Positions 1-5,659 of a DNA stretch of 7,769 bases are shown in pieces (the first letter of the stretch is position 1; each line of letters starts with the position of its first letter). The position numbers were made by a program, and so were the translations under genes. The DNA comes from an uncultured Ruminococcus sp. (GTDB lineage Bacteria > Bacillota > Clostridia > Oscillospirales > CAG-272), in NCBI GenBank assembly GCA_900551005.1, contig URUL01000089.1:1-7769 (forward strand), written 5' to 3'. Under the pieces are notes generated by a model, which was not told the DNA's origin, made no database searches, and was given only the letters and a program-made list of their open reading frames with translations.

Positions 1-10
1 AGCCGCGCTC

Positions 11-1891
11 TCACATGGAACGAAGCACGGTGCTTACCGTCGGCTGGTGGTAAGCGGGAAGCTCCTTAACAAAGGGTGCAGGTTCGCCGGCAAACATGTT
101 GGTCTTTTTCTGCATAATACCGGAAATAATGATTGCCGCCATGCCCATAAAGTACGCGCCGGGCGCTACCCACCATGCGCCGCCGAAGATTGCGCCTGCG
201 ATCAGGGCAACAATGGGCATTTTCGCGCCGCAGGGGATAAATGTCGTCGTCATGATCGTCATGCGGCGGTCGCGCTCGTTTTCTATTGTACGCGATGCCA
301 TGATTCCGGGAACGCCGCAGCCCGTACCGATGAGCATGGGAATGAAGGATTTGCCGGAAAGACCGAATTTACGGAAGATACGGTCAAGCACAAAAGCGAT
401 ACGTGCCATATAACCGCAAGCCTCGAGGAATGCAAGGAGCAGGAAGAGTACGAGCATCTGCGGAACAAATCCGAGAACCGCGCCGACACCGGAAATGATA
501 CCGTCGAGGATAAGACCGCTGAGCCAATCTGCGGTGCCTGCTTTTTCAAGTGCATTACCGATAAGTACGGGAATACCGGGAACCCATACGCCGTAATCTG
601 CGGGATCCGGCTCTTCAAAGCCGTTCTTTTCGAGCCATTCGACCGCTTCAAGATAGGACATCTGAATTACGTTGTCATAGTTCTTCTCAGAGGCGGGAAC
701 TGAAGAATAGTAGACGATCTTTTCGCTTATTTCAAGCGTTTCCTCATTTTCCACCTCACAGGAAGCGGTGGCATTTCCCTCGGCTTTGAAAGCCTTGAGC
801 TCTGCCAAAACCTCAGTCGCATCAAAATTTTCGGCTTTTGTATCAAACTCTGCAAAAGCACCGGCGGCATTCATTGCATCGCTGTATGCGTCAGAAGCTT
901 CCGTATAAGCCTTGGAGCCTATTCCAAGCAGATGCCAGCCGTCGCCGAATACGCCGTCGTTCATCCAGTCTGTGGCAAAGCTTCCGACAGTTACCATGGA
1001 TATATAATAAACCAAAAACATGATTGCCGCAAATATCGGGAGACCGAGCCAGCGATTCGTTACAATGCGGTCTATCTTGTCCGATGTCGTGAGCTTGCCT
1101 GCGTCCTTCTTCTTATAGCACGCCTTTATTATAGATGATATGTAAATATATCTCTCGTTTGTGATGATGGATTTCGAATCATCGTCGAGCTCTTTTTCGG
1201 CTGTTTCAATGTCCTTCTCTATATGAGCCATGGTAGCATCATCAATATGCAGACTTGAGAGAACCTTGTCATCACGTTCGAATATCTTAATGGCATACCA
1301 TCTCTGCTGTTCTTCAGGCATATTGTGAACAGCCGCCTCTTCAATATGAGCTATCGCATGCTCAACACTGCCTGAGAAGGTGTGCATGGGAACAGTTTTA
1401 CCATTCTTTGCGGCATCTATGGCAGCCTCTGCAGCTTCCATTATGCCTGTACCCTTCAGTGCCGATATCTCGACTATCCTGCAGCCGAGTTGACGTGAAA
1501 GCTCTGCTGTATTGATGTTGTCGCCATTCTTTTTTACGATATCCATCATGTTTATGGCGATGACCACGGGAATACCGAGTTCCGTGAGCTGAGTGGTCAG
1601 GTAGAGATTGCGCTCGAGATTCGTGCCGTCAATGATATTGAGTATGGCATCGGGACGCTCACCTATCAGATAGTTTCTCGCTACGACCTCCTCAAGCGTG
1701 TATGGGGAAAGCGAATAAATGCCCGGAAGGTCTGTGATGATGACACCGTCATGCTTTTTCAGCTTGCCTTCCTTTTTTTCAACAGTAACGCCGGGCCAGT
1801 TGCCGACAAACTGATTGGAACCTGTCAGGGCATTGAAGAGTGTGGTTTTACCGCAGTTCGGGTTGCCCGCCAGTGCGATTCTTAAATCCAT
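11..1891 (-). CDS. feoB: Ferrous iron transport protein B (FeoB), ended early by an in-frame TGA
   Basis: FeoB imports Fe2+ across the cytoplasmic membrane using an N-terminal G-protein domain. G motifs are visible in order: G1 GNPNCGKT (residues 9-16), G2 around Thr36, G3 DLPG (54-57), G4 NMMD (114-117), G5 SALKGT (143-148). A helical region follows, then a first membrane helix near 281-303, a soluble segment of about 150 residues, and the Gate region with VPQMLVLF, EACGYMAR, GTGCGVPG and IPCGAKMP motifs (about 473-560). The reading frame stops after 626 residues, where the family usually runs to about 770-830. The TGA replaces the Trp of the family's W-E/Q-R motif, and the codons beyond it read Glu-Arg-Gly in the same frame, so the second Gate domain is probably still present outside the window but disconnected. 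The start is set by GAGAGG (1901-1906) 9 nt before the ATG. It is the last visible gene of the feoA-feoA-feoB operon. The family call is certain; whether the gene is functional is not. Confidence 0.95.
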   Translation of the reverse strand: MDLRIALAGNPNCGKTTLFNALTGSNQFVGNWPGVTVEKKEGKLKKHDGVIITDLPGIYSLSPYTLEEVVARNYLIGERPDAILNIIDGTNLERNLYLTTQLTELGIPVVIAINMMDIVKKNGDNINTAELSRQLGCRIVEISALKGTGIMEAAEAAIDAAKNGKTVPMHTFSGSVEHAIAHIEEAAVHNMPEEQQRWYAIKIFERDDKVLSSLHIDDATMAHIEKDIETAEKELDDDSKSIITNERYIYISSIIKACYKKKDAGKLTTSDKIDRIVTNRWLGLPIFAAIMFLVYYISMVTVGSFATDWMNDGVFGDGWHLLGIGSKAYTEASDAYSDAMNAAGAFAEFDTKAENFDATEVLAELKAFKAEGNATASCEVENEETLEISEKIVYYSSVPASEKNYDNVIQMSYLEAVEWLEKNGFEEPDPADYGVWVPGIPVLIGNALEKAGTADWLSGLILDGIISGVGAVLGFVPQMLVLFLLLAFLEACGYMARIAFVLDRIFRKFGLSGKSFIPMLIGTGCGVPGIMASRTIENERDRRMTIMTTTFIPCGAKMPIVALIAGAIFGGAWWVAPGAYFMGMAAIIISGIMQKKTNMFAGEPAPFVKELPAYHQPTVSTVLRSM

Positions 1892-1915
1892 TGCTGAAAT
1901 CCTCTCTTTCTTTGA

Positions 1916-1929
1916 TTAGACACTGCTAA
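1916..1929. promoter_or_regulatory. Third DtxR-type operator-like site, ahead of feoB
   Basis: On the plus strand this reads TTAGACACTGCTAA. It matches the TTAGCNNNNGCTAA inverted repeat found twice in the feo promoter region with one mismatch (A for C at position 5). It sits 25 nt upstream of the feoB start, in the short gap after feoA. No convincing sigma-A promoter lies next to it, so a role in repression would need a roadblock or an unseen promoter. It could be coincidence, but the match to nine of ten defined bases within an 80-nt gap of the same operon makes that less likely. Confidence 0.4.
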
Positions 1930-1946
1930 CTGCAATTTTTAAAATC

Positions 1947-1966
1947 AAGGGAACGACTCTTCCCTT
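1947..1966 (-). terminator. Small intergenic hairpin after feoA (possible attenuator)
   Basis: A 7-bp perfect inverted repeat (AAGGGAA / TTCCCTT) with a 6-nt loop begins 5 nt after the feoA stop codon in the direction of transcription. The tail is GATTTTAAAAATTG, not a continuous T-run, so it is at best a weak terminator. It may lower feoB expression relative to feoA or protect the upstream mRNA end. The hairpin is seen directly; its function is inferred. Confidence 0.4.
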
Positions 1967-1971
1967 TTTGA

Positions 1972-2193
1972 TTATTCAACTTCGATCATATCGGCGTCCG
2001 CCTTGCGGAGCGAAAGCTCATAACCGCGCACTGTTACTTCGATGGGATCACCGAGCGGCGCAACCTTGCGGATAATAACCTCTACACCTTTTGTAATGCC
2101 CATGTCCATGATACGACGCTTGACAGCGCCTTCGCCATGAAGCTTTACAACCTTCGCGGTTTCACCGATACCGATCTGCCTTAAAGTTTTCAT
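1972..2193 (-). CDS. feoA: FeoA family protein (second of two)
   Basis: This is a small cytoplasmic SH3-like protein of 73 residues, the usual FeoA length. It is thought to support or regulate FeoB-dependent Fe2+ uptake. Family signatures are the RRIMDMGIT block (residues 26-34), APLGDPIEV (45-53) and the C-terminal stretch ending DADMIEVE, which together give the normal FeoA beta-barrel pattern. An ATG two codons upstream at 2199 is only 3 nt from the AAGGAGG ribosome binding site (2203-2209). The ATG at 2193 is 9 nt away and gives the typical N-terminus MKTLRQI, so I chose 2193. It lies between the other feoA and feoB on the same strand, 64 nt and 80 nt away, and is presumably co-transcribed with them. 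This copy is the more canonical of the two. Confidence 0.93.
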   Translation of the reverse strand: MKTLRQIGIGETAKVVKLHGEGAVKRRIMDMGITKGVEVIIRKVAPLGDPIEVTVRGYELSLRKADADMIEVE

Positions 2194-2202
2194 TCGCATT
2201 CT

Positions 2203-2209
2203 CCTCCTT
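2203..2209 (-). promoter_or_regulatory. Ribosome binding site of feoA (decides start)
   Basis: AAGGAGG on the minus strand lies 9 nt before the ATG at 2193 but only 3 nt before the ATG at 2199, which selects the downstream start. Confidence 0.75.
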
Positions 2210-2257
2210 AAAAAGATGTATTCTTAAATTTCTTTGTATATAATAGCACAAGTGCTT

Positions 2258-2470
2258 TTATATCATGATCTTACGTGCCATTTCTTCGCTTATGGCAACT
2301 CTCGCCTCTTTTACGTTGACGATGAGATTGCCGCCGAGGGTATTGACGATGGTTACATTTCCGCCGACAACGAATCCAAGATTTTCGAGATGCTTTTTCA
2401 CTTCCGGTGTTCCGCCAATCTTCTTTATGATATTCTCTTCTCCGATATCTGCCAGTACCAACGGCATCAT
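2258..2470 (-). CDS. feoA: FeoA family protein (first gene of the feo operon)
   Basis: This is a 70-residue stand-alone FeoA/SH3-like domain, a diverged partner of the feoA that follows. Visible family features are KKHLENLGFVVGG (residues 25-37), equivalent to the RRxMDMGIxxG block of canonical FeoA, and the strand-rich end from GGNLIVNVKEARVAI to KIMI. Tandem feoA genes ahead of feoB are common in Clostridia. The second protein probably also contacts FeoB, though its separate role is not established. The frame is open to a TTG at 2491, but a ribosome binding site (AAAGGTGAG, 2480-2488) lies 9 nt before tandem ATG codons at 2470 and 2467, giving an MMPLVLA start; either ATG could be used. It is the first gene downstream of the strong promoter at 2553-2581 and should be directly controlled by the two operator-like repeats. 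Confidence 0.88.
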   Translation of the reverse strand: MMPLVLADIGEENIIKKIGGTPEVKKHLENLGFVVGGNVTIVNTLGGNLIVNVKEARVAISEEMARKIMI

Positions 2471-2496
2471 AATTATCCACTCACCTTTCAAAGCAA

Positions 2497-2510
2497 TTAG
2501 CTTAAGCTAA
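2497..2510. promoter_or_regulatory. Operator-like palindrome 1 (likely iron-repressor site)
   Basis: TTAGCTTAAGCTAA is a perfect 14-bp palindrome located about +37 to +50 of the predicted feo transcript. It shares the half-site TTAGC/GCTAA with the repeat 33 bp away (centre to centre, about three helical turns). It resembles the core of known DtxR/IdeR boxes, which are TTAG...CTAA-type inverted repeats. Binding by the adjacent DtxR-family protein is inferred. Confidence 0.7.
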
Positions 2511-2529
2511 CTGCGCGCTTTTAAAATAA

Positions 2530-2543
2530 TTAGCCTTCGCTAA
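2530..2543. promoter_or_regulatory. Operator-like inverted repeat 2 at the feo transcription start
   Basis: TTAGCCTTCGCTAA has the same half-sites TTAGC and GCTAA around a 4-bp spacer as the palindrome at 2497-2510. It begins 9 bp downstream of the feo -10 hexamer, about +4 to +17. A bound repressor here would block RNA polymerase entry or escape, which is the classic geometry for an Fe-dependent repressor. Confidence 0.72.
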
Positions 2544-2552
2544 CCACATAAT

Positions 2553-2581
2553 ATCATACTCATGCATGCCCCTTCTGTCAA
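2553..2581 (-). promoter_or_regulatory. Promoter of the feo operon
   Basis: On the minus strand there is a perfect -35 TTGACA (2576-2581), a 17-nt spacer and a -10 TATGAT (2553-2558, one mismatch to TATAAT). Transcription should start near 2546. A/T tracts directly upstream of the -35 could act as an UP element. The strength fits a promoter that is held off by a repressor when iron is sufficient. Confidence 0.85.
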
Positions 2582-2595
2582 TAGTTTTTTCAAAA

Positions 2596-2632
2596 AAAAA
2601 TCAGAAATTTTTGAAATTTTCTTCTGATTTTT
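2596..2632. repeat. AT-rich inverted repeat upstream of the feo -35
   Basis: An 11-bp perfect inverted repeat, AAAAATCAGAA (2596-2606) and TTCTGATTTTT (2622-2632), surrounds a 15-nt AT-rich loop. It lies between the divergent promoters, 14 bp upstream of the feo -35. It is not transcribed from either predicted promoter, so it is more likely a DNA-level element (UP element, curved DNA or protein site) or a leftover terminator than an RNA structure. Confidence 0.5.
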
Positions 2633-2726
2633 CGTTTTGCCTTCGCGTTTTTGTGAGATAGACCAATATATTCCTTCAAATAAATTGTAAAATTTCATTT
2701 TTTTGCACAAGTAAGCTGAAAGAAAC

Positions 2727-2755
2727 TTGCTTTTTTTCGTTTTTCGTGCTATGAT
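2727..2755 (+). promoter_or_regulatory. Probable promoter of the DtxR-family gene
   Basis: There is a -10 TATGAT (2750-2755), identical to that of the feo promoter, and a weak -35 TTGCTT (2727-2732) with a 17-nt spacer. Transcription would start near 2762, about 33 nt before the start codon. The -35 matches consensus at only three positions, so this is a moderate call. No copy of the TTAGC/GCTAA repeat is seen here. Confidence 0.5.
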
Positions 2756-2780
2756 ATACTAAATTACAGTAATCGTTGTG

Positions 2781-2786
2781 AAGGAG
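2781..2786 (+). promoter_or_regulatory. Ribosome binding site of the DtxR-family gene (decides start)
   Basis: AAGGAG lies 8 nt before the ATG at 2795. An in-frame GTG at 2786 overlaps this site and so cannot be the start. Confidence 0.8.
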
Positions 2787-2794
2787 TGTCCACT

Positions 2795-3172
2795 ATGCAT
2801 TTACAGGAATCGGGGGAAATGTATCTCGAAACGATTTATATATTATATAACAAGACAGGAGCCGTCCGCTCCCTTGACATAGCAAGATATATGGACTTTT
2901 CGAAACCGAGCGTCTGCCGCGCAGTAGGACTTCTGAAAGCGGGAGAATATATAGTGGTAGATAAGGAAGGCTATATCACGCTTACCGATATAGGTCGCGA
3001 AGTCGCCGAAAAAATTTACGAGAGGCACACTATGCTTACGGACTTTTTCGTCCGCCTCGGAGTAGACCGCGAAACGGCGACTGAGGATGCCTGCAAGATA
3101 GAGCATGTTATCAGCGAGAATTCTTTTGATGCCATCAAGAATCATGTTGCTGAAATGGATGCAAAAAAATAA
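2795..3172 (+). CDS. DtxR/MntR-family metal-dependent repressor, iron-type ligands
   Basis: This is a 125-residue cytoplasmic transcription factor that, when loaded with metal, should bind operators of uptake genes. Residues 1-65 form a winged helix: the first helix contains GEMYLETIY, the recognition helix lies near 36-49, and the wing near 52-63. Residues 66-125 form the metal-binding and dimerisation helices. There is no C-terminal SH3 domain, so the length is MntR-like. Compared by eye with DtxR and MntR, the metal site has Met9 (DtxR Met10, MntR Asp8), Cys100 (DtxR Cys102, MntR Glu99), Glu103, His104 and His78. This set is that of iron-sensing DtxR/IdeR. It diverges from the feo operon and is the obvious candidate to repress it through the TTAGC/GCTAA repeats. 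The start is ATG 2795, chosen by its ribosome binding site. The gene ends just before a bidirectional terminator. Confidence 0.92.
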   Translation: MHLQESGEMYLETIYILYNKTGAVRSLDIARYMDFSKPSVCRAVGLLKAGEYIVVDKEGYITLTDIGREVAEKIYERHTMLTDFFVRLGVDRETATEDACKIEHVISENSFDAIKNHVAEMDAKK

Positions 3173-3173
3173 A

Positions 3174-3211
3174 AAAATAACGGTGAGGACAAATGTCTTC
3201 ACCGTTATTTT
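3174..3211. terminator. Bidirectional Rho-independent terminator
   Basis: A 17-bp stem with a single G-U wobble (left arm 3174-3190, right arm 3195-3211) encloses a 4-nt AAAT loop. An A-rich tract on the left and a T-rich tract on the right serve as tails in the two directions. It begins 2 nt after the stop codon of the DtxR-family gene and lies 14 nt beyond the stop of the convergent lipoprotein gene, so it can end both transcripts. Confidence 0.9.
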
Positions 3212-3224
3212 CTATGGTAAAAAA

Positions 3225-3983
3225 TTATTTAACTACCTTTACGGATGTAATGTGCGGATTAACACCGTTGTACCAATAGAGGAAGCCTTCAAGATCGATC
3301 TTATCGCCGACCTTGAGGTTCTTAACAGCCTTGTAAACTTCAGAATCTGCACCACAGAGATCGGATTCAACAAGGAACTGATATTCATTTCCGTTGATAG
3401 ATACGTTGAAGTAGAGATCATCGCCTTCAGCGCCTGTGCCGTTCCACTTGTAGAGATAAGCAACTTCATTGCCGTCAGCATCCTTTGATGCGGCAACGGT
3501 GAGCCCCTTGAAGGCAACCTTTTCATTCTGGTGCTTGATAAGGTCATCTGTGCCGAGAAGCGCTGTAGCATCAAAAGCGGGAGCCGTATACTTTACGCTG
3601 TCATCAACAGAGAAAGACTCAACGTCTGTAATCTCTATTTCGCCGGACCACTCTGACTTGTAGCCTACGATCTTAACCTTTACTCCTTCTGTAAACTTTG
3701 CATATTCTTCAGCCGTGCAGGCAAGTCTATATACAAAGTAAGCGCCCTTTGTGTCCTGGAGATAAAGCGTGGTATTGCCATACTGCTCGGAATATACCTG
3801 CTTAGCCTGAAGATAGCCCTCGATAGTAACCTTGGACTGAAGCTCTGCCGCAACATATTCGTCGTATGTCATAACGCCCTCGGATTTTATATCCTTAAAT
3901 TCGGGATCTTTCTTCTCGCCACATGCAACGAATGCAAAAACGCAAGCAAGAGCAAGGACAATAGCTAAAAATTTTTTCATCAT
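3225..3983 (-). CDS. Lipoprotein with two probable OB-like domains, function unknown
   Basis: This is a 252-residue secreted protein. It has a lipoprotein signal peptide with positive MMKK, a hydrophobic core and lipobox FVAC, so the lipidated residue is Cys21. The mature part looks all-beta. Residues about 35-130 run from a YDEYVAAEL start through TIEGYLQAKQVYSEQY, LYLQDTKGAYFVYRL and VKVKIVGYKSEW, the strand pattern of an OB-fold. Residues about 140-250 seem to repeat it, with VAFKGLTV, KVGDKIDLEGFLYWYNG and a closing VTSVKVV-like strand. Similar OB-type lipoproteins occur in Clostridia without a settled role; binding a ligand, metal or nucleic acid at the cell surface is possible. AAGGAG (3990-3995) lies 6 nt before the first of two adjacent ATGs. 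The gene follows the ABC operon on the same strand but has its own promoter and ends at the bidirectional terminator. The OB call is by eye and not certain. Confidence 0.8.
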   Translation of the reverse strand: MMKKFLAIVLALACVFAFVACGEKKDPEFKDIKSEGVMTYDEYVAAELQSKVTIEGYLQAKQVYSEQYGNTTLYLQDTKGAYFVYRLACTAEEYAKFTEGVKVKIVGYKSEWSGEIEITDVESFSVDDSVKYTAPAFDATALLGTDDLIKHQNEKVAFKGLTVAASKDADGNEVAYLYKWNGTGAEGDDLYFNVSINGNEYQFLVESDLCGADSEVYKAVKNLKVGDKIDLEGFLYWYNGVNPHITSVKVVK

Positions 3984-4022
3984 TAAATTCTCCTTTTTAA
4001 GTTTGATATTTTAGCTGCTTAT

Positions 4023-4051
4023 AGTATACACTCTTTTCGCCGATAAATCAA
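4023..4051 (-). promoter_or_regulatory. Promoter of the OB-like lipoprotein gene
   Basis: On the minus strand there is a -35 TTGATT (4046-4051), a 17-nt spacer and a -10 TATACT (4023-4028). The -35 starts only 3 nt after the stop codon of the solute-binding protein gene. Transcription should start near 4016, giving a leader of about 33 nt. No terminator lies between the two genes, so some read-through from the ABC operon is also possible. Confidence 0.72.
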
Positions 4052-4054
4052 TAT

Positions 4055-5659
4055 CTAATTTTCATGTTTTGTAATTTTTTTCTTTAAAAGCACGATAAAA
4101 TATACAGCGATAAGTACCCAAATGACACAAAGCGATATCAAAAGCGCCTTGGAGGTATACGGCATGGTGCCAAGCTCCGTCTTTCCCGAAACGCCCTTCC
4201 CCGCTTCTCCTATACGATAAAGCGATTTCACGTTTGCAAAGAGCTTTTCCATATAGGCATCATCCACAGTCTCCTTTCGATTCATGGACTTCGTCACATT
4301 TTCAATAAGCTGTCCCGCCGCATCGCGCAGAGATGCCGAGCCGTTATATACGGGCGTAACAAACGTATTCTCCGTATTTTCAAGCAGAAGCTTCGTCGCT
4401 TTTATCTTGATGTCATAGTGGTCGCTCGTGTCCTCTCCCTCGCGTGCGAGGTAATCGATGTATTCCGCGGAATTTCTCGCCGTGCTCGTGACGGGCACAT
4501 ATCCCTCCGTCTCGGAGTAAGCCATCTGCACGCCGTCTGTCAGCAGATACTGGGTAAAGAGCCATGAGGCAAGCACTTCCTGAGGATCGTTCTTATTAAA
4601 GATACAGATGGAAGGACCCTGCGATATCATCTGCGGATTTTCCGTATCGAACTGCGGAACGGTCCGGACAACCGTCTCAAACTTCACTATTTTATCCTCG
4701 CTGATATCCGAAAGCGGAGCGTCGCTTCCCATCCAGGTAGCACCTGCGGTTGAGTCAACGGCAAAAATGCACTGCCCGGCATTGAGAAAGTTTGCCGGAT
4801 AGCTGGAGATGGAGAAGGTAGAAAAAGCGCCTGTTCCCGCATGCTCGGCAACGGTATAAAGCAATGATTTCGTATCTTCGTTGAAAAGCAGCGCTTCACC
4901 GCTCTCATTCGAATATCCGAAGCCGGACTGCTTCAGCATCTGGATCATCATATTGTCTGTTGATTTATAAATAAAAGGAATCAGAACATTCTGCCCGTTG
5001 ACCTTGAAGGTTCCGTCTTCATTCTTTGCCATTGCCGCCTCCGAAACCTCCCATACGAAATCCCATGTGAGCTCATCGGGAACGGTAAAGCCGAGCTTCT
5101 CGACATATGTCTTGTTTATATAGCAAGCCTCGGTTGAGCGCATGAACGGCACAGCGTAACAATTTCCGTCAAAATAACATTCTCCGAGATATTTTTCTAT
5201 TATTTCTTCCTGTGAAACGCTGTCGAAGCGCACTTCACTTCCTCCAAGCCCGTATTTCTCGCTTGCAAAAAGCTCATCAAGCGGCGCAACGATATTCACA
5301 CCCGTGAGATACGTCGCAATATGATCGGGATACGTTATGCAGATATTCGGTGTCGTGTTCGTCGCTATGTTCGTGATAACATCATTATATATCTTGCCGT
5401 AATCGGTATAGAGGCGAAGCTTCACCTTAATATTGGGATAGAGAGCCTCAAAATCCGCGATCGCATCCTGATATATCTTCATCTGGGTTCTGTTGGTATC
5501 ATTCTTAGCCCAGAAGGTGATTTCATAATCGCGCGAGGTGTCAAATTCATCGGGCATCTCGAATTCCTTCAGCCCCCTCGAGCCGTGACATCCCGTGAAA
5601 AGAGATGCAAAAACGCATATCGCAAGCAAGACGGATACAAATTTCAAAATTTTTTTCAT
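4055..5659 (-). CDS. ABC sugar-type solute-binding lipoprotein with C-terminal membrane helix
   Basis: This is a 534-residue extracellular receptor of a CUT1-like importer, resembling the MalE/UgpB group. The signal peptide (MKKILKF start, hydrophobic core) ends in FTGC, so Cys24 is the likely lipidation site. The mature domain starts with YEITFWAKND and contains FEALYPNIKVKL, then FDGNCYAVPF and GPSICIFNKN regions, the usual layout of family 1 solute-binding proteins. Unusually, residues about 505-525 form a hydrophobic helix followed by KKKITKHEN, which predicts a second anchor with a cytoplasmic C-terminus. The length exceeds the usual 400-450. The start overlaps the stop of the upstream permease as ATGA, and AGGAGG inside the permease gene lies 9 nt before it; a longer open frame reaching 5923 is only overlap with the permease. 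The stop is TAG. The substrate cannot be told; sugars, oligosaccharides or glycerol-phosphate compounds are typical of the family. Confidence 0.9.
   Translation of the reverse strand: MKKILKFVSVLLAICVFASLFTGCHGSRGLKEFEMPDEFDTSRDYEITFWAKNDTNRTQMKIYQDAIADFEALYPNIKVKLRLYTDYGKIYNDVITNIATNTTPNICITYPDHIATYLTGVNIVAPLDELFASEKYGLGGSEVRFDSVSQEEIIEKYLGECYFDGNCYAVPFMRSTEACYINKTYVEKLGFTVPDELTWDFVWEVSEAAMAKNEDGTFKVNGQNVLIPFIYKSTDNMMIQMLKQSGFGYSNESGEALLFNEDTKSLLYTVAEHAGTGAFSTFSISSYPANFLNAGQCIFAVDSTAGATWMGSDAPLSDISEDKIVKFETVVRTVPQFDTENPQMISQGPSICIFNKNDPQEVLASWLFTQYLLTDGVQMAYSETEGYVPVTSTARNSAEYIDYLAREGEDTSDHYDIKIKATKLLLENTENTFVTPVYNGSASLRDAAGQLIENVTKSMNRKETVDDAYMEKLFANVKSLYRIGEAGKGVSGKTELGTMPYTSKALLISLCVIWVLIAVYFIVLLKKKITKHEN

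Larger units (their letters stand above)
2471..2794. promoter_or_regulatory. Divergent feo / dtxR control region (324 nt, no gene)
   Basis: This AT-rich gap separates the leftward feo operon from the rightward DtxR-family gene. From left to right it holds two operator-like repeats (2497-2510, 2530-2543), the feo promoter (2553-2581), an AT-rich inverted repeat (2596-2632) flanked by A and T tracts, and the likely repressor promoter (2727-2755). I see no RNA gene or convincing small ORF in it. The stretch 2633-2726 shows nothing I can name. Confidence 0.8.

Noticed and set aside
47..703. Long plus-strand open frame opposite feoB (218 codons)
   Set aside because: It is the antisense shadow of a highly conserved FeoB Gate region, rich in Cys, His and Arg with no recognisable domain and no ribosome binding site.
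11..1891. Use of TGA as a Trp codon (alternative genetic code)
   Set aside because: A permease ends in TGA at the expected family C-terminus with an ATGA overlap to the next gene, and no other gene in the window has an internal TGA.
2239..2244. TATAAT on the plus strand between the two feoA genes
   Set aside because: There is no -35 hexamer at a suitable distance and no plus-strand gene to serve.
2244..2255. Short palindrome-like AGCACAAGTGCT after the first feoA
   Set aside because: As RNA it would give only a 4-bp stem with a 4-nt loop and no T-run, so it is too weak to call a terminator.
2234..2510. Plus-strand open frames opposite the first feoA
   Set aside because: Both are shadows of the small FeoA gene, whose own start signal, family motifs and promoter are clear.
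2701..2735. Inverted CAAGT...ACTTG near the DtxR-family promoter as an autoregulatory operator
   Set aside because: The arms are only 5 bp with a 12-bp spacer and do not resemble the TTAGC/GCTAA sites; likely chance in AT-rich DNA.
2843..3202. Minus-strand open frame opposite the DtxR-family gene
   Set aside because: It would start inside the bidirectional terminator stem and run antisense to a well-supported regulator; no ribosome binding site and no family resemblance.
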